Counted from the stretch's first letter, positions 1-11,675 are shown. The stretch: 64,000 nucleotides of DNA from Acinetobacter ihumii (GCF_900625095.1 NZ_LR130760.1:62125-126124); one strand, 5' to 3'. Numbers and translations are program-made. Notes: generated by a model from the letters alone, not told the origin.

Positions 1-1478
1 GGCACAGTGGTACAGTCACCCGCTGCAAATACCCCTGCAACATTGGTTTCATTACGCTCATTGATGATAATCTCACCACGTGGGCTTAACTCCACCGAAC
101 CTTTTAAGAAATCGGTGTTCGGTAATAAACCAATCTGTACAAAGATCCCTGCAAGCTCTATGCTATGTTCAGTGTCTGTAGCACGGTCTTTATATTTCAA
201 CGCCGTGACCTGAGCACCATCACCGACCACTTCTGTTGAAAGCGCATGGGTTATGACGGTCGCATTGGGCAAACTATTCAATTTGTCTTGCAGTACTTGG
301 TCAGCACGGAGCTTAGTATCAAACTCCACCAAAGTCACATGTTCAACAATGCCTGCTAAATCAATCGCTGCTTCAACACCAGAGTTACCCCCTCCAATCA
401 CCGCGACTTTCTTACCTTTAAACAGTGGACCATCACAGTGTGGACAGTAGGCAACACCACGAGTGGCATATTCCTGTTCACCCGGAACGCCCATTTTTCT
501 CCAACGTGCACCAGTCGATAAAATCACAGTTTTCGATTCAACTTTCGCACCATTTTCAAGTTCAACTTCAACCAAACCTGAAGCCGTTTGATCAGCACCC
601 ACAATTTTACTGACACGTTGCAGATTCATGATATCGACATCGTACTCACGCACATGTTTTTCCATATCCGCCGCAAACTGTGGTCCTACAGTTTTTTGCA
701 CTGAGGTGAAGTTTTCAATGTCCATGGTGTCCATCACCTGACCACCAAAACGTTCTGCAATCATGCCAGTACGAATGCCTTTACGCGCTGCATAAATCGC
801 GGCTGTACCACCCGCAGGGCCAGCACCCACCACCAATACATCAAACGCTGCTTTGGCGTTGATTGCCGCAGCATCTTTTTCTGCTACACCACTATCCAGT
901 TTCGCCACAATTTCTTCCAAAGTCATACGACCTTGACCAATGTGATTGCCATCTTGGAATACCATCGGTACAGCCATGATTTTGCGCTCTTCCACTTCGT
1001 CTTGGAAGAAGGCACCATCAATCATGGTCGCAGTGGTATTTGGATTATAAATTGCAATCAGATTCAGTGCCTGTACTACATCTGGACAGTTATGACAGCT
1101 TAAAGACACAAATACATCAAAGTTGGCTGTTAAGTTTAAGCTTTTGATCTGATTTAAAACTTCATCAGAGACCTTCGGTGCATAACCTGAAGTTTGCAAC
1201 AAGGCTAAGATTAAAGAAGTAAACTCATGCCCCATCGGTAAACCAGCAAAGAACACACGAGGTTGTTCACCGACTTTAGCAATCCCAAAACTTGGACGAC
1301 GAGTATTCTGTCCGTCAAAACGCGCCGTGACTTGATCAGAAAGTTCAGCAATTTCAGTGACCAATTCTTTGATTTTGGCAGCTTTGTCTGAATCATCCAG
1401 CGCAGCAACCAATTCGATTGGACTTTCTAAACGTTCCAAGTAGGCTTTTAACTGAGTTTTGATGTTTTGGTCTAACAT
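1..1478 (-). CDS. ahpF: alkyl hydroperoxide reductase subunit F (partial, 3' end outside window)
   Basis: Flavoprotein disulfide reductase that passes electrons from NAD(P)H to the peroxiredoxin AhpC for peroxide removal in the cytoplasm. About 492 codons are visible; family members have about 520, so roughly 30 C-terminal residues lie off the left edge. An N-terminal double-thioredoxin-like domain carries a SCHNCP redox pair near residues 127-131. It is followed by a FAD-binding GAGPAG motif, a CPHCD active-site disulfide near residue 345 and an NAD-binding GGGNSG motif. The start ATG (complement of 1476-1478) has GGAG about 8 nt upstream. No ahpC lies beside it in the window. Confidence 0.95.
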   Translation of the reverse strand, partial: MLDQNIKTQLKAYLERLESPIELVAALDDSDKAAKIKELVTEIAELSDQVTARFDGQNTRRPSFGIAKVGEQPRVFFAGLPMGHEFTSLILALLQTSGYAPKVSDEVLNQIKSLNLTANFDVFVSLSCHNCPDVVQALNLIAIYNPNTTATMIDGAFFQDEVEERKIMAVPMVFQDGNHIGQGRMTLEEIVAKLDSGVAEKDAAAINAKAAFDVLVVGAGPAGGTAAIYAARKGIRTGMIAERFGGQVMDTMDIENFTSVQKTVGPQFAADMEKHVREYDVDIMNLQRVSKIVGADQTASGLVEVELENGAKVESKTVILSTGARWRKMGVPGEQEYATRGVAYCPHCDGPLFKGKKVAVIGGGNSGVEAAIDLAGIVEHVTLVEFDTKLRADQVLQDKLNSLPNATVITHALSTEVVGDGAQVTALKYKDRATDTEHSIELAGIFVQIGLLPNTDFLKGSVELSPRGEIIINERNETNVAGVFAAGDCTTV

Positions 1479-1517
1479 TTTAAATCTCCAAAGGAGTAAA
1501 TTTTTAACTTGTTGAGA

Positions 1518-1546
1518 ATATTACGATAAAACTTTTCTTGACTCAA
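1518..1546 (-). promoter_or_regulatory. predicted sigma70 promoter of ahpF
   Basis: On the minus strand, TTGAGT (complement of 1541-1546) and TAATAT (complement of 1518-1523) are separated by exactly 17 bp. The -10 box lies about 40 nt upstream of the ahpF start. I saw no convincing OxyR operator by eye. Confidence 0.5.
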
Positions 1547-1893
1547 GCATTAATGCAGTACGATCTTCAAAGTTAAGATGATGGTATGACAATTTTATAT
1601 ACTCCATAAACCCTTTAAATTAATTAGGTGGTTTATGTCGCACTTCAAGTTTTACTCTGCCAGGTTATGTCTGTATTGTAGTAAAGATAATAAGATTACA
1701 TAAAATATAGGTTATTATCACATAATGATTAAATGACTAATATTTTGATATATTATTCATACTATAATGACTTTTTCTCATACTATTTTTTATAAATTTT
1801 TCTATTTGTTTTTTCAATAAAATCTCATTTTATTACATTTTTTCTTTTTACGTTGAATGTCTTTTTTTACTTCATAATATTGAGTCATCAAAT

Positions 1894-1908
1894 ATACTTA
1901 AAAAGTAT
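1894..1908. promoter_or_regulatory. BenM/CatM-type LysR operator (ATAC-N7-GTAT) upstream of benP
   Basis: A perfect ATAC-TTAAAAA-GTAT dyad lies 115 bp upstream of the benP start. ATAC-N7-GTAT is the established recognition site of BenM and CatM in Acinetobacter, and the ADP1 benPK operon belongs to that regulon. A half-site GTAT follows at 1927-1930 without a good partner. Confidence 0.75.
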
Positions 1909-2023
1909 AAATATATGTTTTTACGTGTATCGACAGCGCATAATAAAAAACATAAATTGAATTTCTAATTATATTTTCTACGAACTGGTCGGGAAGATCA
2001 TTATTTAACTTACGGATGAAGTT

Positions 2024-3271
2024 ATGTTGAATTTGAAATCAGCATTCAATTTAAATGCATATAAAAATGGAATTGTGTTTAGTGTAATCGGGGTCTCTAC
2101 ATTATTTTCAATATCAGGCTATGCCGAAGATAATTGGACCTTTAATTTAAAAAATGCCTATATTGATCGTAATTTTGACAATAGTGCTGTTAAGGATTTT
2201 GGCAGCTGGTCGCAAAGTGCTTCCTTGTTTTATAAGTCGGATTATTACTCGACACCAATTGAAAACTTATACATTGGTGTGGATGGCACGGTTCAATATG
2301 CAGTACGTTTAAGTCATGATAAAGGTGTTGCAGATACCGTATTACCTTTTGATAAGGAAGAGAAAAAACAAGCCCGTGATTTTTTGAAATATGGCGGAAC
2401 ACTCAAGCTCAAATATGATCAAACTGAGCTACGTGTCGGTGAGTTGTGGCCTGATCTTCCTGTAACCGCAGTGGATCGTAGTCGTCAATTATTGGCTTCT
2501 TATCAAGGGGTGAGTTTAAACTCGAAGCTTACGGAACAATTGAGTGGTGAAATTGGGGTCATCAGTAAAGTTTCACCACGTAATCAGGAAGGGTTTCATA
2601 AGCTTTCATTTACTAAAAATGGCATGACTTATTATTCAGATGGTTTGAATTATATTGATCTCAAATATCAACCTATTCAAAACTTAAAATTAGAATATTA
2701 TTTTGGTAATCTGGATAATCTGTACAATAAACATTATCTGGGTGCGGAATATATCACTAAATTTTCTTCAGATTTATCGCTAACGTCTAAGCTTAAATAC
2801 TTTAAAGCCAGTGAAGATAATAAAAACTATGAGATTGATAGCCAAAATATTGGTCTATTAGAGATTGCTAAATATAAAAACCACACGATGGGCGTAGGTT
2901 ATCAACAAATTATCGGAGATACCTATCCTTTACCTGATGGTTTTTTGCCTGAAACCTATTTTATTAACTGGAACGCGACTGGGTTTTTCAAGGAAAACGA
3001 AAAGTCTTTCCATTTTATGTATGGCTATGATTTTAAAGATCATGTACCTGGCTTAAATGTCATGTTGAAACATGTCTATGGCTATGATTTTAAAAGTGCA
3101 CAGGGGCAGCGCAATAAAGAACAAGAAACCAATCTGATTGTGAACTATGCCTTTCAGAATCCTGCCTTGAAAGGTGTGGCATTCCAGTGGTTATACATTC
3201 CTTACAGAGTCCGTTATGGCAATGATTTTGATGAAAATCGTGTGTTTTTAAGCTACACCAAGAAATTCTAA
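2024..3271 (+). CDS. benP: OprD-family outer membrane porin, probable benzoate porin
   Basis: Predicted outer-membrane beta-barrel that lets benzoate enter the periplasm. The 415-residue protein starts with a signal peptide (hydrophobic stretch about residues 17-34, likely cleavage after GYA near residue 35) and ends in phenylalanine (SYTKKF), as outer membrane barrels do. It sits 33 bp before the benzoate permease gene in the same direction, matching the benPK operon of ADP1, and has a perfect BenM/CatM operator upstream. The name rests on this context; the sequence alone supports only an OprD-like porin. Confidence 0.8.
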   Translation: MLNLKSAFNLNAYKNGIVFSVIGVSTLFSISGYAEDNWTFNLKNAYIDRNFDNSAVKDFGSWSQSASLFYKSDYYSTPIENLYIGVDGTVQYAVRLSHDKGVADTVLPFDKEEKKQARDFLKYGGTLKLKYDQTELRVGELWPDLPVTAVDRSRQLLASYQGVSLNSKLTEQLSGEIGVISKVSPRNQEGFHKLSFTKNGMTYYSDGLNYIDLKYQPIQNLKLEYYFGNLDNLYNKHYLGAEYITKFSSDLSLTSKLKYFKASEDNKNYEIDSQNIGLLEIAKYKNHTMGVGYQQIIGDTYPLPDGFLPETYFINWNATGFFKENEKSFHFMYGYDFKDHVPGLNVMLKHVYGYDFKSAQGQRNKEQETNLIVNYAFQNPALKGVAFQWLYIPYRVRYGNDFDENRVFLSYTKKF

Positions 3272-3304
3272 AGATTTAAATATTCCTTAGGGAAGGAGGA
3301 AAAG

Positions 3305-4702
3305 ATGTCCAAGGAAATCAATGTCAATCAGATGATTGATGAATCCAAACTCACCCCATTTCATTGGCGTGTGATTATCTTAAGTACCCTGATCATTATT
3401 TTTGATGGATATGATTTGGTGATTTATGGCGTGGCTTTGCCTTTATTGATGAAAGAGTGGGCCATTGATCCCGTCACCGCGGGTTTTATTGGAAGTGTTG
3501 CGTTATTTGGCATGATGTTTGGTGCGCTGATCTTCGGTACCATGGCGGATAAATTAGAACATCTGAATATCAGTCGTAAAAAGGTGATCGCGGTCTGTAT
3601 TATTTTATTTAGCCTTTGTACGGTACTTTGTGGTTTCTCTAAAACCACCACTCAATTTGCCATTTTTCGCTTTTTGGCAGGGGTTGGGATTGGTGGGGTG
3701 ATGCCGAATGTCATTGCTTTGGTCAGTGAATATGCACCGAAGAAATTTAAGAGTTTCTTTGTGACCTTAATGTTTAGTGGTTATGCGATTGGGGGTATGG
3801 CGGCCGCAGCTTTGGGTTCCGTCCTCGTTCCTGTATATGGCTGGAAAATCATGTTTATGATTGCCGGGATTCCATTAATTATTTTATTGCCACTTATGAA
3901 GTTATTACCTGAGTCGATTGACTATCTGGTGCGTAAGAAAAAGGATGAAACAGTGCGTTATATTTTATCCAGACTCGTGCCGAGCTATCAAAATCAGCCA
4001 GACCATATATTTGTGTTAAATGCCAGTAATCAAACGCAGGCTCAAGCACCGATTAAAATGATTTTTACCGAGCAACGTGCTTTTAGTACGGTGATGTTTT
4101 GGTGTTCGATTTTTATGACCTTAATCATGGTGTATGCGCTTGGCAACTGGTTGCCAAAACTCATGATCGAAGCAGGTTATAATCTGTCAAAAAGCTTGGT
4201 GTTTTTATTTTCACTCAATGTCGGTGGCATGATTGGCTCGATTTTGGGCGGTTATCTGGGTGATCGTTATAATGTGAAATATGTCACGATGGCACTGTTG
4301 TTATTGGGTGCAGTGTCATTAAGTCTGCTGTCATTCCAGTTTGATAGTGTGGTGTTATATGTGCTGATTGCTTGTGCAGGGGCGGCTTCGATTGGTACAC
4401 AAATTATGTTGCTCGCCTATATGGCGCGTTTCTATGCGCCAAATATCCGCTCAACAGGGATTGGCTGGGGGCTTGGCATGGGGCGTGTCGGTGCTATTCT
4501 CGGGCCGATCCTGACAGGCTGGTTATTGTCATTGCAACTGCCACATTTTTATAATTTTCTGGCACTGAGTATTCCTGCGGTGATTGGGATTGTAACGGTG
4601 TTTTTGATTAATGATCGTCGGGCTTATCATGCCGATCAGCAGGACAGCGTCCCCGCTGATCCACAGGCAAAGGCAAAAATGTCTGAGCCTGCTGTGCAAT
4701 AA
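3305..4702 (+). CDS. benK: benzoate:proton symporter, MFS aromatic acid family
   Basis: Inner-membrane transporter of the major facilitator superfamily, aromatic acid:H+ symporter group, 465 residues with about 12 hydrophobic segments. The first membrane helix carries the conserved DGYD motif (about residues 34-37), and the loop between helices 8 and 9 has GDRYN. A strong GGAAGGAGG ribosome site precedes the ATG. It follows benP and converges with benM, as in ADP1. Length and context agree with BenK; other aromatic-acid symporters (PcaK, VanK) are less likely here. Confidence 0.88.
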   Translation: MSKEINVNQMIDESKLTPFHWRVIILSTLIIIFDGYDLVIYGVALPLLMKEWAIDPVTAGFIGSVALFGMMFGALIFGTMADKLEHLNISRKKVIAVCIILFSLCTVLCGFSKTTTQFAIFRFLAGVGIGGVMPNVIALVSEYAPKKFKSFFVTLMFSGYAIGGMAAAALGSVLVPVYGWKIMFMIAGIPLIILLPLMKLLPESIDYLVRKKKDETVRYILSRLVPSYQNQPDHIFVLNASNQTQAQAPIKMIFTEQRAFSTVMFWCSIFMTLIMVYALGNWLPKLMIEAGYNLSKSLVFLFSLNVGGMIGSILGGYLGDRYNVKYVTMALLLLGAVSLSLLSFQFDSVVLYVLIACAGAASIGTQIMLLAYMARFYAPNIRSTGIGWGLGMGRVGAILGPILTGWLLSLQLPHFYNFLALSIPAVIGIVTVFLINDRRAYHADQQDSVPADPQAKAKMSEPAVQ

Positions 4703-4717
4703 ATCAAAAAACCAGTT

Positions 4718-4783
4718 GAATGCAGTCCTCAATACTGCATTCTTCAATCAAGAAGCAAGGTCTGTTGCAAACAACAGGCCTTG
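4718..4783. terminator. tandem hairpins between convergent benK and benM
   Basis: Two inverted repeats fill the gap between the convergent genes: GAATGCAGT / ACTGCATTC (4718-4726 / 4734-4742), and a 12-bp stem with one G-U pair (4756-4767 / 4772-4783, loop CAAA). Neither has a strong T-run, so a bidirectional terminator role is inferred from position. Confidence 0.45.
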
Positions 4784-4785
4784 AT

Positions 4786-5700
4786 TTACATCAGGGCATT
4801 GTTGGGAAAACCTTCGTAGGCATAAATTTGGCGAATGGTTTCAAGCATAGAGTAGAGATAGGTACTTTCTTCCATATTCCGTGCGGCAATAAAAATTGGG
4901 CTAATGGCATCAGGATCAAGCAAAGGCACATAGCTTAAGTTATATAATTGAATACTGGTGGTACTCTCTGGAACAATACAAATGCCTTCGCCTGCTGCCA
5001 CCAGTCCCAAAGCCAATTGTACTTCACGGACATCATTGAGTTTGGTCGGTTCGAGTCCGTGTTCAGAAAAGATCGAGAGTACATGGCTCGAAAAATTGGG
5101 CTTGGCCGTGCTTGGATAAAGTAAAATTCGTTCATCAACGATATCAGCCAGATTCAACCCAGTTTCTTTCATGCGATTGAGTGGGTGGCTGGCATGTACT
5201 GCCACCATCAAGCGCTCATTTCTGAGCAAAGTTCGTTTGATCGCAGGATCACTAATTTTGAGCCGTCCAAAGCCGACATCAATCCGTCCATCTTTAAGCG
5301 CTTCAATTTGGGCATTGGTGCCCATTTCATACAATTCAATTTTTAGATTGGGATGCGCCTGACGATATAAATAAATAATACGCGGCAATAATCCAAACAA
5401 TAATGAACCGACAAATCCAATTTTAATGGTGGCTTCGACTGAAGCGATACGTTTCGTCATCGACACCATTTGATCGGCATTCGACAAAAGTTTAACAGCG
5501 TATTGATAAAAAAACTGACCGACAGAGGTGGTTTTGACAGGGCGGCTGCCGCGTTCGAGCAGTTGTAAACCTAGTTCTTCTTCAAGATTCTGGATTTGTC
5601 GGCTTAATGGCGGCTGTGCGATACACAGTTTATCTGCGGCTTTGGTAAAGCTTTGTTCTTCGACCACTGCAACAAAATACCGTAAATGTCTAAGTTCCAT
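4786..5700 (-). CDS. benM: LysR-type regulator of benzoate degradation BenM
   Basis: Transcription activator that responds synergistically to cis,cis-muconate and benzoate in ADP1. The 304-residue protein has an N-terminal winged helix-turn-helix (residues 1-60) and a periplasmic-binding-protein-like effector domain. Arg160 and Tyr293, the two residues that distinguish benzoate-responsive BenM from CatM in ADP1, are both present, as are Arg225 and Glu226. It is divergent from benA across a 190-bp region with three operator-like sites. Length and residue numbering match ADP1 BenM exactly. Confidence 0.95.
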   Translation of the reverse strand: MELRHLRYFVAVVEEQSFTKAADKLCIAQPPLSRQIQNLEEELGLQLLERGSRPVKTTSVGQFFYQYAVKLLSNADQMVSMTKRIASVEATIKIGFVGSLLFGLLPRIIYLYRQAHPNLKIELYEMGTNAQIEALKDGRIDVGFGRLKISDPAIKRTLLRNERLMVAVHASHPLNRMKETGLNLADIVDERILLYPSTAKPNFSSHVLSIFSEHGLEPTKLNDVREVQLALGLVAAGEGICIVPESTTSIQLYNLSYVPLLDPDAISPIFIAARNMEESTYLYSMLETIRQIYAYEGFPNNALM

Positions 5701-5705
5701 TTAAA

Positions 5706-5772
5706 ATACTCCAAAGGTATTTTAGTATACAAATAATGTGTTTGAATTTATTAAAACATTCTTTTAAGGTAT
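5706..5772. promoter_or_regulatory. three-site BenM operator in the benM-benA intergenic region
   Basis: Site 1 is ATAC-TCCAAAG-GTAT (5706-5720). Site 2 is ATAC-AAATAAT-GTGT (5727-5741). Site 3 is ATTC-TTTTAAG-GTAT (5758-5772). This matches the ADP1 benA operator, where BenM shifts between sites 1+3 and 1+2 on binding effectors. Site 1 lies 5 bp from the benM start codon, so BenM probably represses itself. Confidence 0.85.
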
Positions 5773-5890
5773 AAACAAGTGAGAATCATTGATCATAGGA
5801 CCTAAGGATTGCCCAGTTAAATTTTAACTGAGTACAGATCTTGAAGCTCATTTATAGGACTTTTTTATTCTGGAATGTTGGAGAAAGGAT

Positions 5891-7276
5891 ATGCCACGTA
5901 TTCCCGTCATTAATACTAGCCATCTTGACCGTATTGATGAATTACTTGTTGATAATATCGAAACAGGTGAATTTAAACTTCACCGTTCAGTGTTTACAGA
6001 TCAAGCCTTATTTGACCTTGAAATGAAGTATATCTTTGAGGGCAATTGGGTGTACTTGGCACATGAAAGCCAGATTCCAAATAACAATGATTATTACACC
6101 ACTTATATGGGTCGTCAGCCGATTCTGATTGCACGTAATCGCAATGGCGAGCTGAATGCCATGATCAATGCCTGTTCGCATCGTGGTGCGCAATTGTGCC
6201 GTTACAAGCGCGGCAATAAAGCAACCTATACCTGTCCGTTTCATGGCTGGACATTCAATAACTCAGGTAAATTACTGAAAGTTAAAGATCCAAGTGATGC
6301 AGGTTATTCGGATTGCTTTAATAAAGAAGGTTCGCATGACCTGAAAAAAGTCGCACGTTTTGAAAGTTATAAAGGTTTCCTATTCGGAAGTCTGAATCCA
6401 GAGGTGCCTTCACTGCCAGAATTTTTAGGTGAAACCAGCAAGATTATCGACATGATTGTCGATCAATCTGAGCAAGGTCTGGAAGTTTTACGCGGCTCAT
6501 CCACCTATACCTATGAAGGCAACTGGAAACTGACTGCTGAAAATGGTGCTGATGGTTATCATGTTTCTGCGGTGCATTGGAACTATGCCGCAACCACGCA
6601 ACATCGTAAGGAAACTCAGGCGGGCGATAATATTCGTGCGATGAGTGCGGGTTCATGGGGCAAACAGGGCGGTGGTTCTTATGGTTTTGAGCATGGACAT
6701 ATGTTGCTCTGGACCCAATGGGGCAATCCAGAAGACCGTCCGAACTTCCCTAAAGCAGCAGAATATACCGAGAAGTTTGGCGCGCCGATGTCCAAATGGA
6801 TGATTGAGCGTTCGCGCAATTTATGCCTTTATCCAAATGTCTATTTGATGGATCAGTTTGGCTCACAGATTCGAGTATTACGTCCAATTTCGGTCAATAA
6901 AACTGAAGTTACGATTTACTGTATTGCGCCTGTGGGTGAAGAAACAGAAGCGCGTACACGCCGTATTCGCCAATACGAAGATTTCTTTAATGCATCGGGG
7001 ATGGCAACGCCTGATGATCTTGAAGAATTCCGTGCTTGTCAGGCAGGTTATGCAGGGATTGATCTGGAATGGAACGACATGTGTCGCGGCTCAAAACACT
7101 GGATTTATGGGCCAGATGATGCGGCCAATGAAATCGGCTTAAAGCCAGCCATTAGTGGTATCAAAACCGAAGATGAAGGATTGTACCTCGCACAGCATCA
7201 ATACTGGCTTCAAACCATGAAACAGGCGATTGCGGCTGAAAAAGAGTTTGCCTCAAGTCAAGGAGAGACTGCATGA
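5891..7276 (+). CDS. benA: benzoate 1,2-dioxygenase large (alpha) subunit
   Basis: Catalytic subunit of the Rieske non-heme iron oxygenase that converts benzoate to the cis-diol carboxylate. The 461-residue protein has the Rieske cluster ligands C95, H97, C115 and H118 (CSH...CPFH) and a mononuclear iron site with H224 and H229 in the motif [10 protein letters not shown]221 is the likely bridging acid. The ATG is preceded by GGAG with 7-nt spacing. It overlaps benB by 4 bp and heads benABCDE. Confidence 0.96.
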   Translation: MPRIPVINTSHLDRIDELLVDNIETGEFKLHRSVFTDQALFDLEMKYIFEGNWVYLAHESQIPNNNDYYTTYMGRQPILIARNRNGELNAMINACSHRGAQLCRYKRGNKATYTCPFHGWTFNNSGKLLKVKDPSDAGYSDCFNKEGSHDLKKVARFESYKGFLFGSLNPEVPSLPEFLGETSKIIDMIVDQSEQGLEVLRGSSTYTYEGNWKLTAENGADGYHVSAVHWNYAATTQHRKETQAGDNIRAMSAGSWGKQGGGSYGFEHGHMLLWTQWGNPEDRPNFPKAAEYTEKFGAPMSKWMIERSRNLCLYPNVYLMDQFGSQIRVLRPISVNKTEVTIYCIAPVGEETEARTRRIRQYEDFFNASGMATPDDLEEFRACQAGYAGIDLEWNDMCRGSKHWIYGPDDAANEIGLKPAISGIKTEDEGLYLAQHQYWLQTMKQAIAAEKEFASSQGETA

Positions 7277-7782
7277 ACGTTTCAGCAAGCCTAGATAAAA
7301 TTACGATTGAGAAGGTCTGCCAATTTTTATATCGCGAAGCGCGTTTTCTGGATGATGAACAATGGGATCAATGGCTAGAATGCTATGCACCCGAAGCTTC
7401 TTTCTGGATGCCTGCTTGGGATGACAATGATCAACTCACTGAAGATCCTCAATCAGAAATTTCACTGATTTATTACCCTGACCGACAGGGGTTGGAAGAT
7501 CGAGTATTTCGTATCAAAACCGAACGCTCGTCAGCCACCATGCCTGATACACGGACTTCACACAATATCAGCAATGTTGAAATTGAAGCTCGCGAAGGTG
7601 ATCAAGCCACCGTCCGTTTTAACTGGAATACCTTGAGTTTCCGTTATAAAAACAGCTTCAGCTACTTTGGCATGTCACGCTATGTGATCGATTTTTCAGG
7701 GGAAAGCCCAAAAATCCTGAGCAAGTATGTGGTACTTAAAAATGACTACATCAATCAAGTGATTGATGTCTACCATATCTAA
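7273..7782 (+). CDS. benB: benzoate 1,2-dioxygenase small (beta) subunit
   Basis: Structural beta subunit of the ring-hydroxylating dioxygenase, 169 residues, with the NTF2-like fold of this family inferred from length and motifs such as [15 protein letters not shown] (about residues 70-84). It is translationally coupled to benA through an ATGA overlap. A 75-bp gap with a long hairpin separates it from benC. Confidence 0.95.
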   Translation: MNVSASLDKITIEKVCQFLYREARFLDDEQWDQWLECYAPEASFWMPAWDDNDQLTEDPQSEISLIYYPDRQGLEDRVFRIKTERSSATMPDTRTSHNISNVEIEAREGDQATVRFNWNTLSFRYKNSFSYFGMSRYVIDFSGESPKILSKYVVLKNDYINQVIDVYHI

Positions 7783-7787
7783 AAAAA

Positions 7788-8874
<1,087 letters not shown>

Positions 8875-8904
8875 TTTTGTGGCCTGAATCATATGGAGCA
8901 AAAC

Positions 8905-9690
8905 ATGACTCAAATGCAGCGCTTTAATCAAAAAGTCGTCATTGTCACTGGCGCAGCACAAGGCATTGGTCAAGGAGTTGCACTGCGAATTGCCGCAGAA
9001 GGTGGCATATTGGTCTTGGCTGATCGTTCTGATCTGGTGGATGAAGTGGTGCAGCAATGCCAAAACTTGGGTGCAACGGTCAGTTGTATTCATGCCGATC
9101 TGGAAACTTATGCGGGCGCACAGGCTGTAGTGGCGCATAGCATTGAACAGTATGGTCGAGTCGATATCCTGATTAATAATGTCGGTGGTGCGATCTGGAT
9201 GAAACCTTTTCAGGAGTTTACTGAGGAGGAAATTATCAAAGAAGTGAATCGCTCATTATTTCCAACGCTGTGGTGTTGCCGTGCCGTACTCCCTGAAATG
9301 ATTAAAAATCAAAAAGGCACGATCGTTAATGTTTCGTCTATTGCCACACGGGGAATTAATCGTATACCGTATTCTGCTTCCAAAGGTGGGGTAAATGCGC
9401 TAACGGCTTCTTTGGCTTTTGAACATGCGCAAGATGGGATTCGCGTCAATGCGATTGCGACAGGAGGAACCGAAGCTCCGCCGCGTAAAATTCCACGTAA
9501 TGCCCATCCATTGTCTGAAAATGAAAAGACATGGATGCAGCAAGTGGTCGATCAAACCATTGATCGTACTTTTTTAGGTCGATATGGCAATATTGAAGAA
9601 CAAGTCAATGCCATTGTATTTTTGGCCTCAGACGAATCTTCCTATATCACGGGTAGTGTGATTCCAGTCGGTGGAGGTGATCAGGGTTAA
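8905..9690 (+). CDS. benD: benzoate cis-diol dehydrogenase
   Basis: Short-chain dehydrogenase that oxidises and decarboxylates the benzoate diol to catechol with NAD+. The Rossmann motif TGAAQGIG lies near the N terminus, NVG near the centre, and the catalytic SSI...YSASK pattern follows. I chose ATG 8905 (261 residues) because GGAG sits 6 nt upstream; the in-frame ATG at 8893 has no ribosome site. The gene lies 30 bp after benC. Confidence 0.93.
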   Translation: MTQMQRFNQKVVIVTGAAQGIGQGVALRIAAEGGILVLADRSDLVDEVVQQCQNLGATVSCIHADLETYAGAQAVVAHSIEQYGRVDILINNVGGAIWMKPFQEFTEEEIIKEVNRSLFPTLWCCRAVLPEMIKNQKGTIVNVSSIATRGINRIPYSASKGGVNALTASLAFEHAQDGIRVNAIATGGTEAPPRKIPRNAHPLSENEKTWMQQVVDQTIDRTFLGRYGNIEEQVNAIVFLASDESSYITGSVIPVGGGDQG

Positions 9691-9737
9691 GCTGATCATT
9701 TCTCAAAAATAACAGGATGATTCTGCAAGGAGGCAAT

Positions 9738-10958
9738 ATGACATCCCTGTTGAAAACCTTAAAACAGGATTGGTCGTTATCTGCGACTGTGGCTGGTTTT
9801 TTAGCTGTACTAATCTCTTATTCTGGGCCATTGATTATCTTTTTTCAGGCCGCTCAGAAGGCGCAAGTTTCACCCGAAATGATGATCTCTTGGATTTGGG
9901 GAATTTCTATCGGGGCTGCGCTAACTGGGATTTATTTATCCATTCGTTTTAAAACACCGATCATTACCGCGTGGTCAGCACCGGGTACTGCGCTACTGGT
10001 CAGCTTATTTCCCAATATCAGTTTAAATGAAGCAGTTGCGGCCTATATTACGGCCGCCATTGTGATTTTAATCGTGGGAATGACAGGCTATTTTGATAAA
10101 TTGCTGAAATGGATTCCACAAGGAATTGCCGCAGGGATGATGGCGGGTATTTTATTTCAGTTTGGACTTGGTCTTTTTCACGCGACCGACTCTTTGCCAC
10201 TGATCGTGTTGAGTATGTTGTTATGCTATTTATTGGCTCGACGATTTTCACCGCGGTATAGCATGCTGTGGGTACTGTTATGTGGTGTCGCGCTGAGTTT
10301 CTTATTGGGTAAAATGAATCCTGTCAGCATGGATTTGCATTTAGCAATTCCACAATTGATTCGACCTGAATGGTCATGGTATTCCACCCTCAATCTGGCA
10401 ATTCCTTTAATTTTAGTCAGTTTAACCGGGCAGTTTTTACCGGGTATGGCGATTTTAAAACTCAGTGATTATGATGTTCCCGCCAAACCGATTATTGCTT
10501 CGGCCAGCCTTGCATCGCTTGCAGTGGCATGTGTGGGGGGGATTACCATTGTATTGGCATCGATTACTGCGGCCTTATGTATGGGCAAAGATGTGCATGA
10601 ACGCAAAGATAAGCGTTATATCGCAGGGGTCGCAAACGGTCTGTTTTATATTTTAGGTGGGGTGTTTGCGGGTAGTATCGTGGCTCTTTTTAGCTTGCTT
10701 CCCAAAGAGTTGGTTGCAGCACTGGCAGGGCTGGCGTTGTTGGGTGCAATTGCCACCAATATTCGTATGGCAATGCAGGAAGATACGCAACGTGAAGCGG
10801 CGCTGATTACCTTTCTGGCCACGGTGTCGGGGATGCATTTTCTGGGTTTAAGTTCAGTCTTTTGGGGAATGTGTATTGGGATGTTGGCTTATCTGATTCT
10901 GATCAAACGTCATAGCGTTCTTGTGGCAGTTCCTCAATCTTCCTCAGATTCAAATTAA
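9738..10958 (+). CDS. benE: BenE-family benzoate transporter
   Basis: Polytopic inner-membrane protein of the BenE family (about 11-12 hydrophobic segments, about 406 residues), a putative second benzoate uptake system. I chose ATG 9738, preceded by AAGGAGG; ATG 9717 is in frame but lacks properly spaced ribosome binding bases. It is the last gene of the ben operon. How much it adds to uptake beside BenK cannot be read from sequence. Confidence 0.9.
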   Translation: MTSLLKTLKQDWSLSATVAGFLAVLISYSGPLIIFFQAAQKAQVSPEMMISWIWGISIGAALTGIYLSIRFKTPIITAWSAPGTALLVSLFPNISLNEAVAAYITAAIVILIVGMTGYFDKLLKWIPQGIAAGMMAGILFQFGLGLFHATDSLPLIVLSMLLCYLLARRFSPRYSMLWVLLCGVALSFLLGKMNPVSMDLHLAIPQLIRPEWSWYSTLNLAIPLILVSLTGQFLPGMAILKLSDYDVPAKPIIASASLASLAVACVGGITIVLASITAALCMGKDVHERKDKRYIAGVANGLFYILGGVFAGSIVALFSLLPKELVAALAGLALLGAIATNIRMAMQEDTQREAALITFLATVSGMHFLGLSSVFWGMCIGMLAYLILIKRHSVLVAVPQSSSDSN

Positions 10959-11000
10959 TTATATAAGTAAAGTTCAGCAGAAATGCAGCGCAATTGCTAA

Positions 11001-11030
11001 AAAGCAGCGTTTTAATGGAAATGCTGCTTT
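11001..11030 (+). terminator. hairpin downstream of benE, possible ben operon terminator
   Basis: A 12-bp stem with one G-U pair (11001-11012 / 11019-11030) and a 6-nt loop lies 42 bp after the benE stop. It ends in CTTT and lacks a long T-run, so it may be a weak terminator or a 3' stabilising hairpin. Confidence 0.45.
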
Positions 11031-11420
11031 GATGCTAAGCGGCGGCTTTGACATAACTATTTGAATCACATGATGGACTGACGATTTACCCCAGATAAAA
11101 GCTTAAATTATGCTGACCGTCAGGTTTAGGATGAGATTATTCTAATCATTTAAAGTCATTTTTCTTTATAGAAATCGGTCGCATATCGTCTGATTTGGCT
11201 TTTACTCAAGGTCTGCCTTTGGTCTAAGTTAATATTCCTTTTATGATATTAAGATAAAACATTGACTTACTAAAGCTCTGTTGCTTAACACATTAAAATA
11301 TAAGATTGAGAAGATGTTTTTGTATTTTAATTTTTTGAAAAATAATGAATTTATTAAAATGTACATGATTTTTTATTGTGAATTTTTGGAGATATCTTTA
11401 AAAACTAAAAATAAAATAGC

Positions 11421-11457
11421 ATATCTAAAAAGTATAAAAACATACTTTTATGGGTGT
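11421..11457. promoter_or_regulatory. CatM/BenM operator region upstream of catA
   Basis: ATAT-CTAAAAA-GTAT (11421-11435) is followed by ATAC (11442-11445) and, 8 bp further, GTGT (11454-11457). AAAAGTAT and ATACTTTT (11428-11435 / 11442-11449) also form a perfect inverted repeat across a 6-bp spacer. The layout resembles site 1 / site 2 of the ben-cat regulon, with a 1-bp irregularity in the second site. Confidence 0.65.
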
Positions 11458-11675
11458 TGGATAAAATCAGCTTTTTCGATACAGTGATGCTTAAGGAACA
11501 GATAAAAGCAAGCTGCATATCCAGAACGCATTTGCCATTACACAATAAAACAGCCCAATCTTGATCGCTAAATTTATTGTGATATGACCATGCTCAATGT
11601 TGGAGTTGCTTGCAAGTAGGGCGAGCAGAGTAAGCCACCCTATGTATTCATTTTGGCGATTTCAAGGAGACAGCC

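Larger units (their letters stand above)
1479..2023. other. AT-rich intergenic region between divergent ahpF and benP
   Basis: About 545 bp without a credible gene. The left part holds the ahpF leader and promoter. The right part holds the benP leader and a BenM/CatM-type site at 1894-1908. The middle is low-complexity AT-rich sequence in which I see nothing else. Confidence 0.6.
10959..11675. other. benE-catA intergenic region
   Basis: 717 bp with the benE-proximal hairpin, an AT-rich middle without credible genes, and the catA operator at 11421-11457, followed by a leader of about 220 nt. A short open frame at 11281-11487 has low-complexity composition and no ribosome site, so I do not call it. 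Confidence 0.55.

Noticed and set aside
11281..11487. 68-codon frame between benE and catA
   Set aside because: Low-complexity AT-rich translation, no ribosome site, and it overlaps the catA operator.
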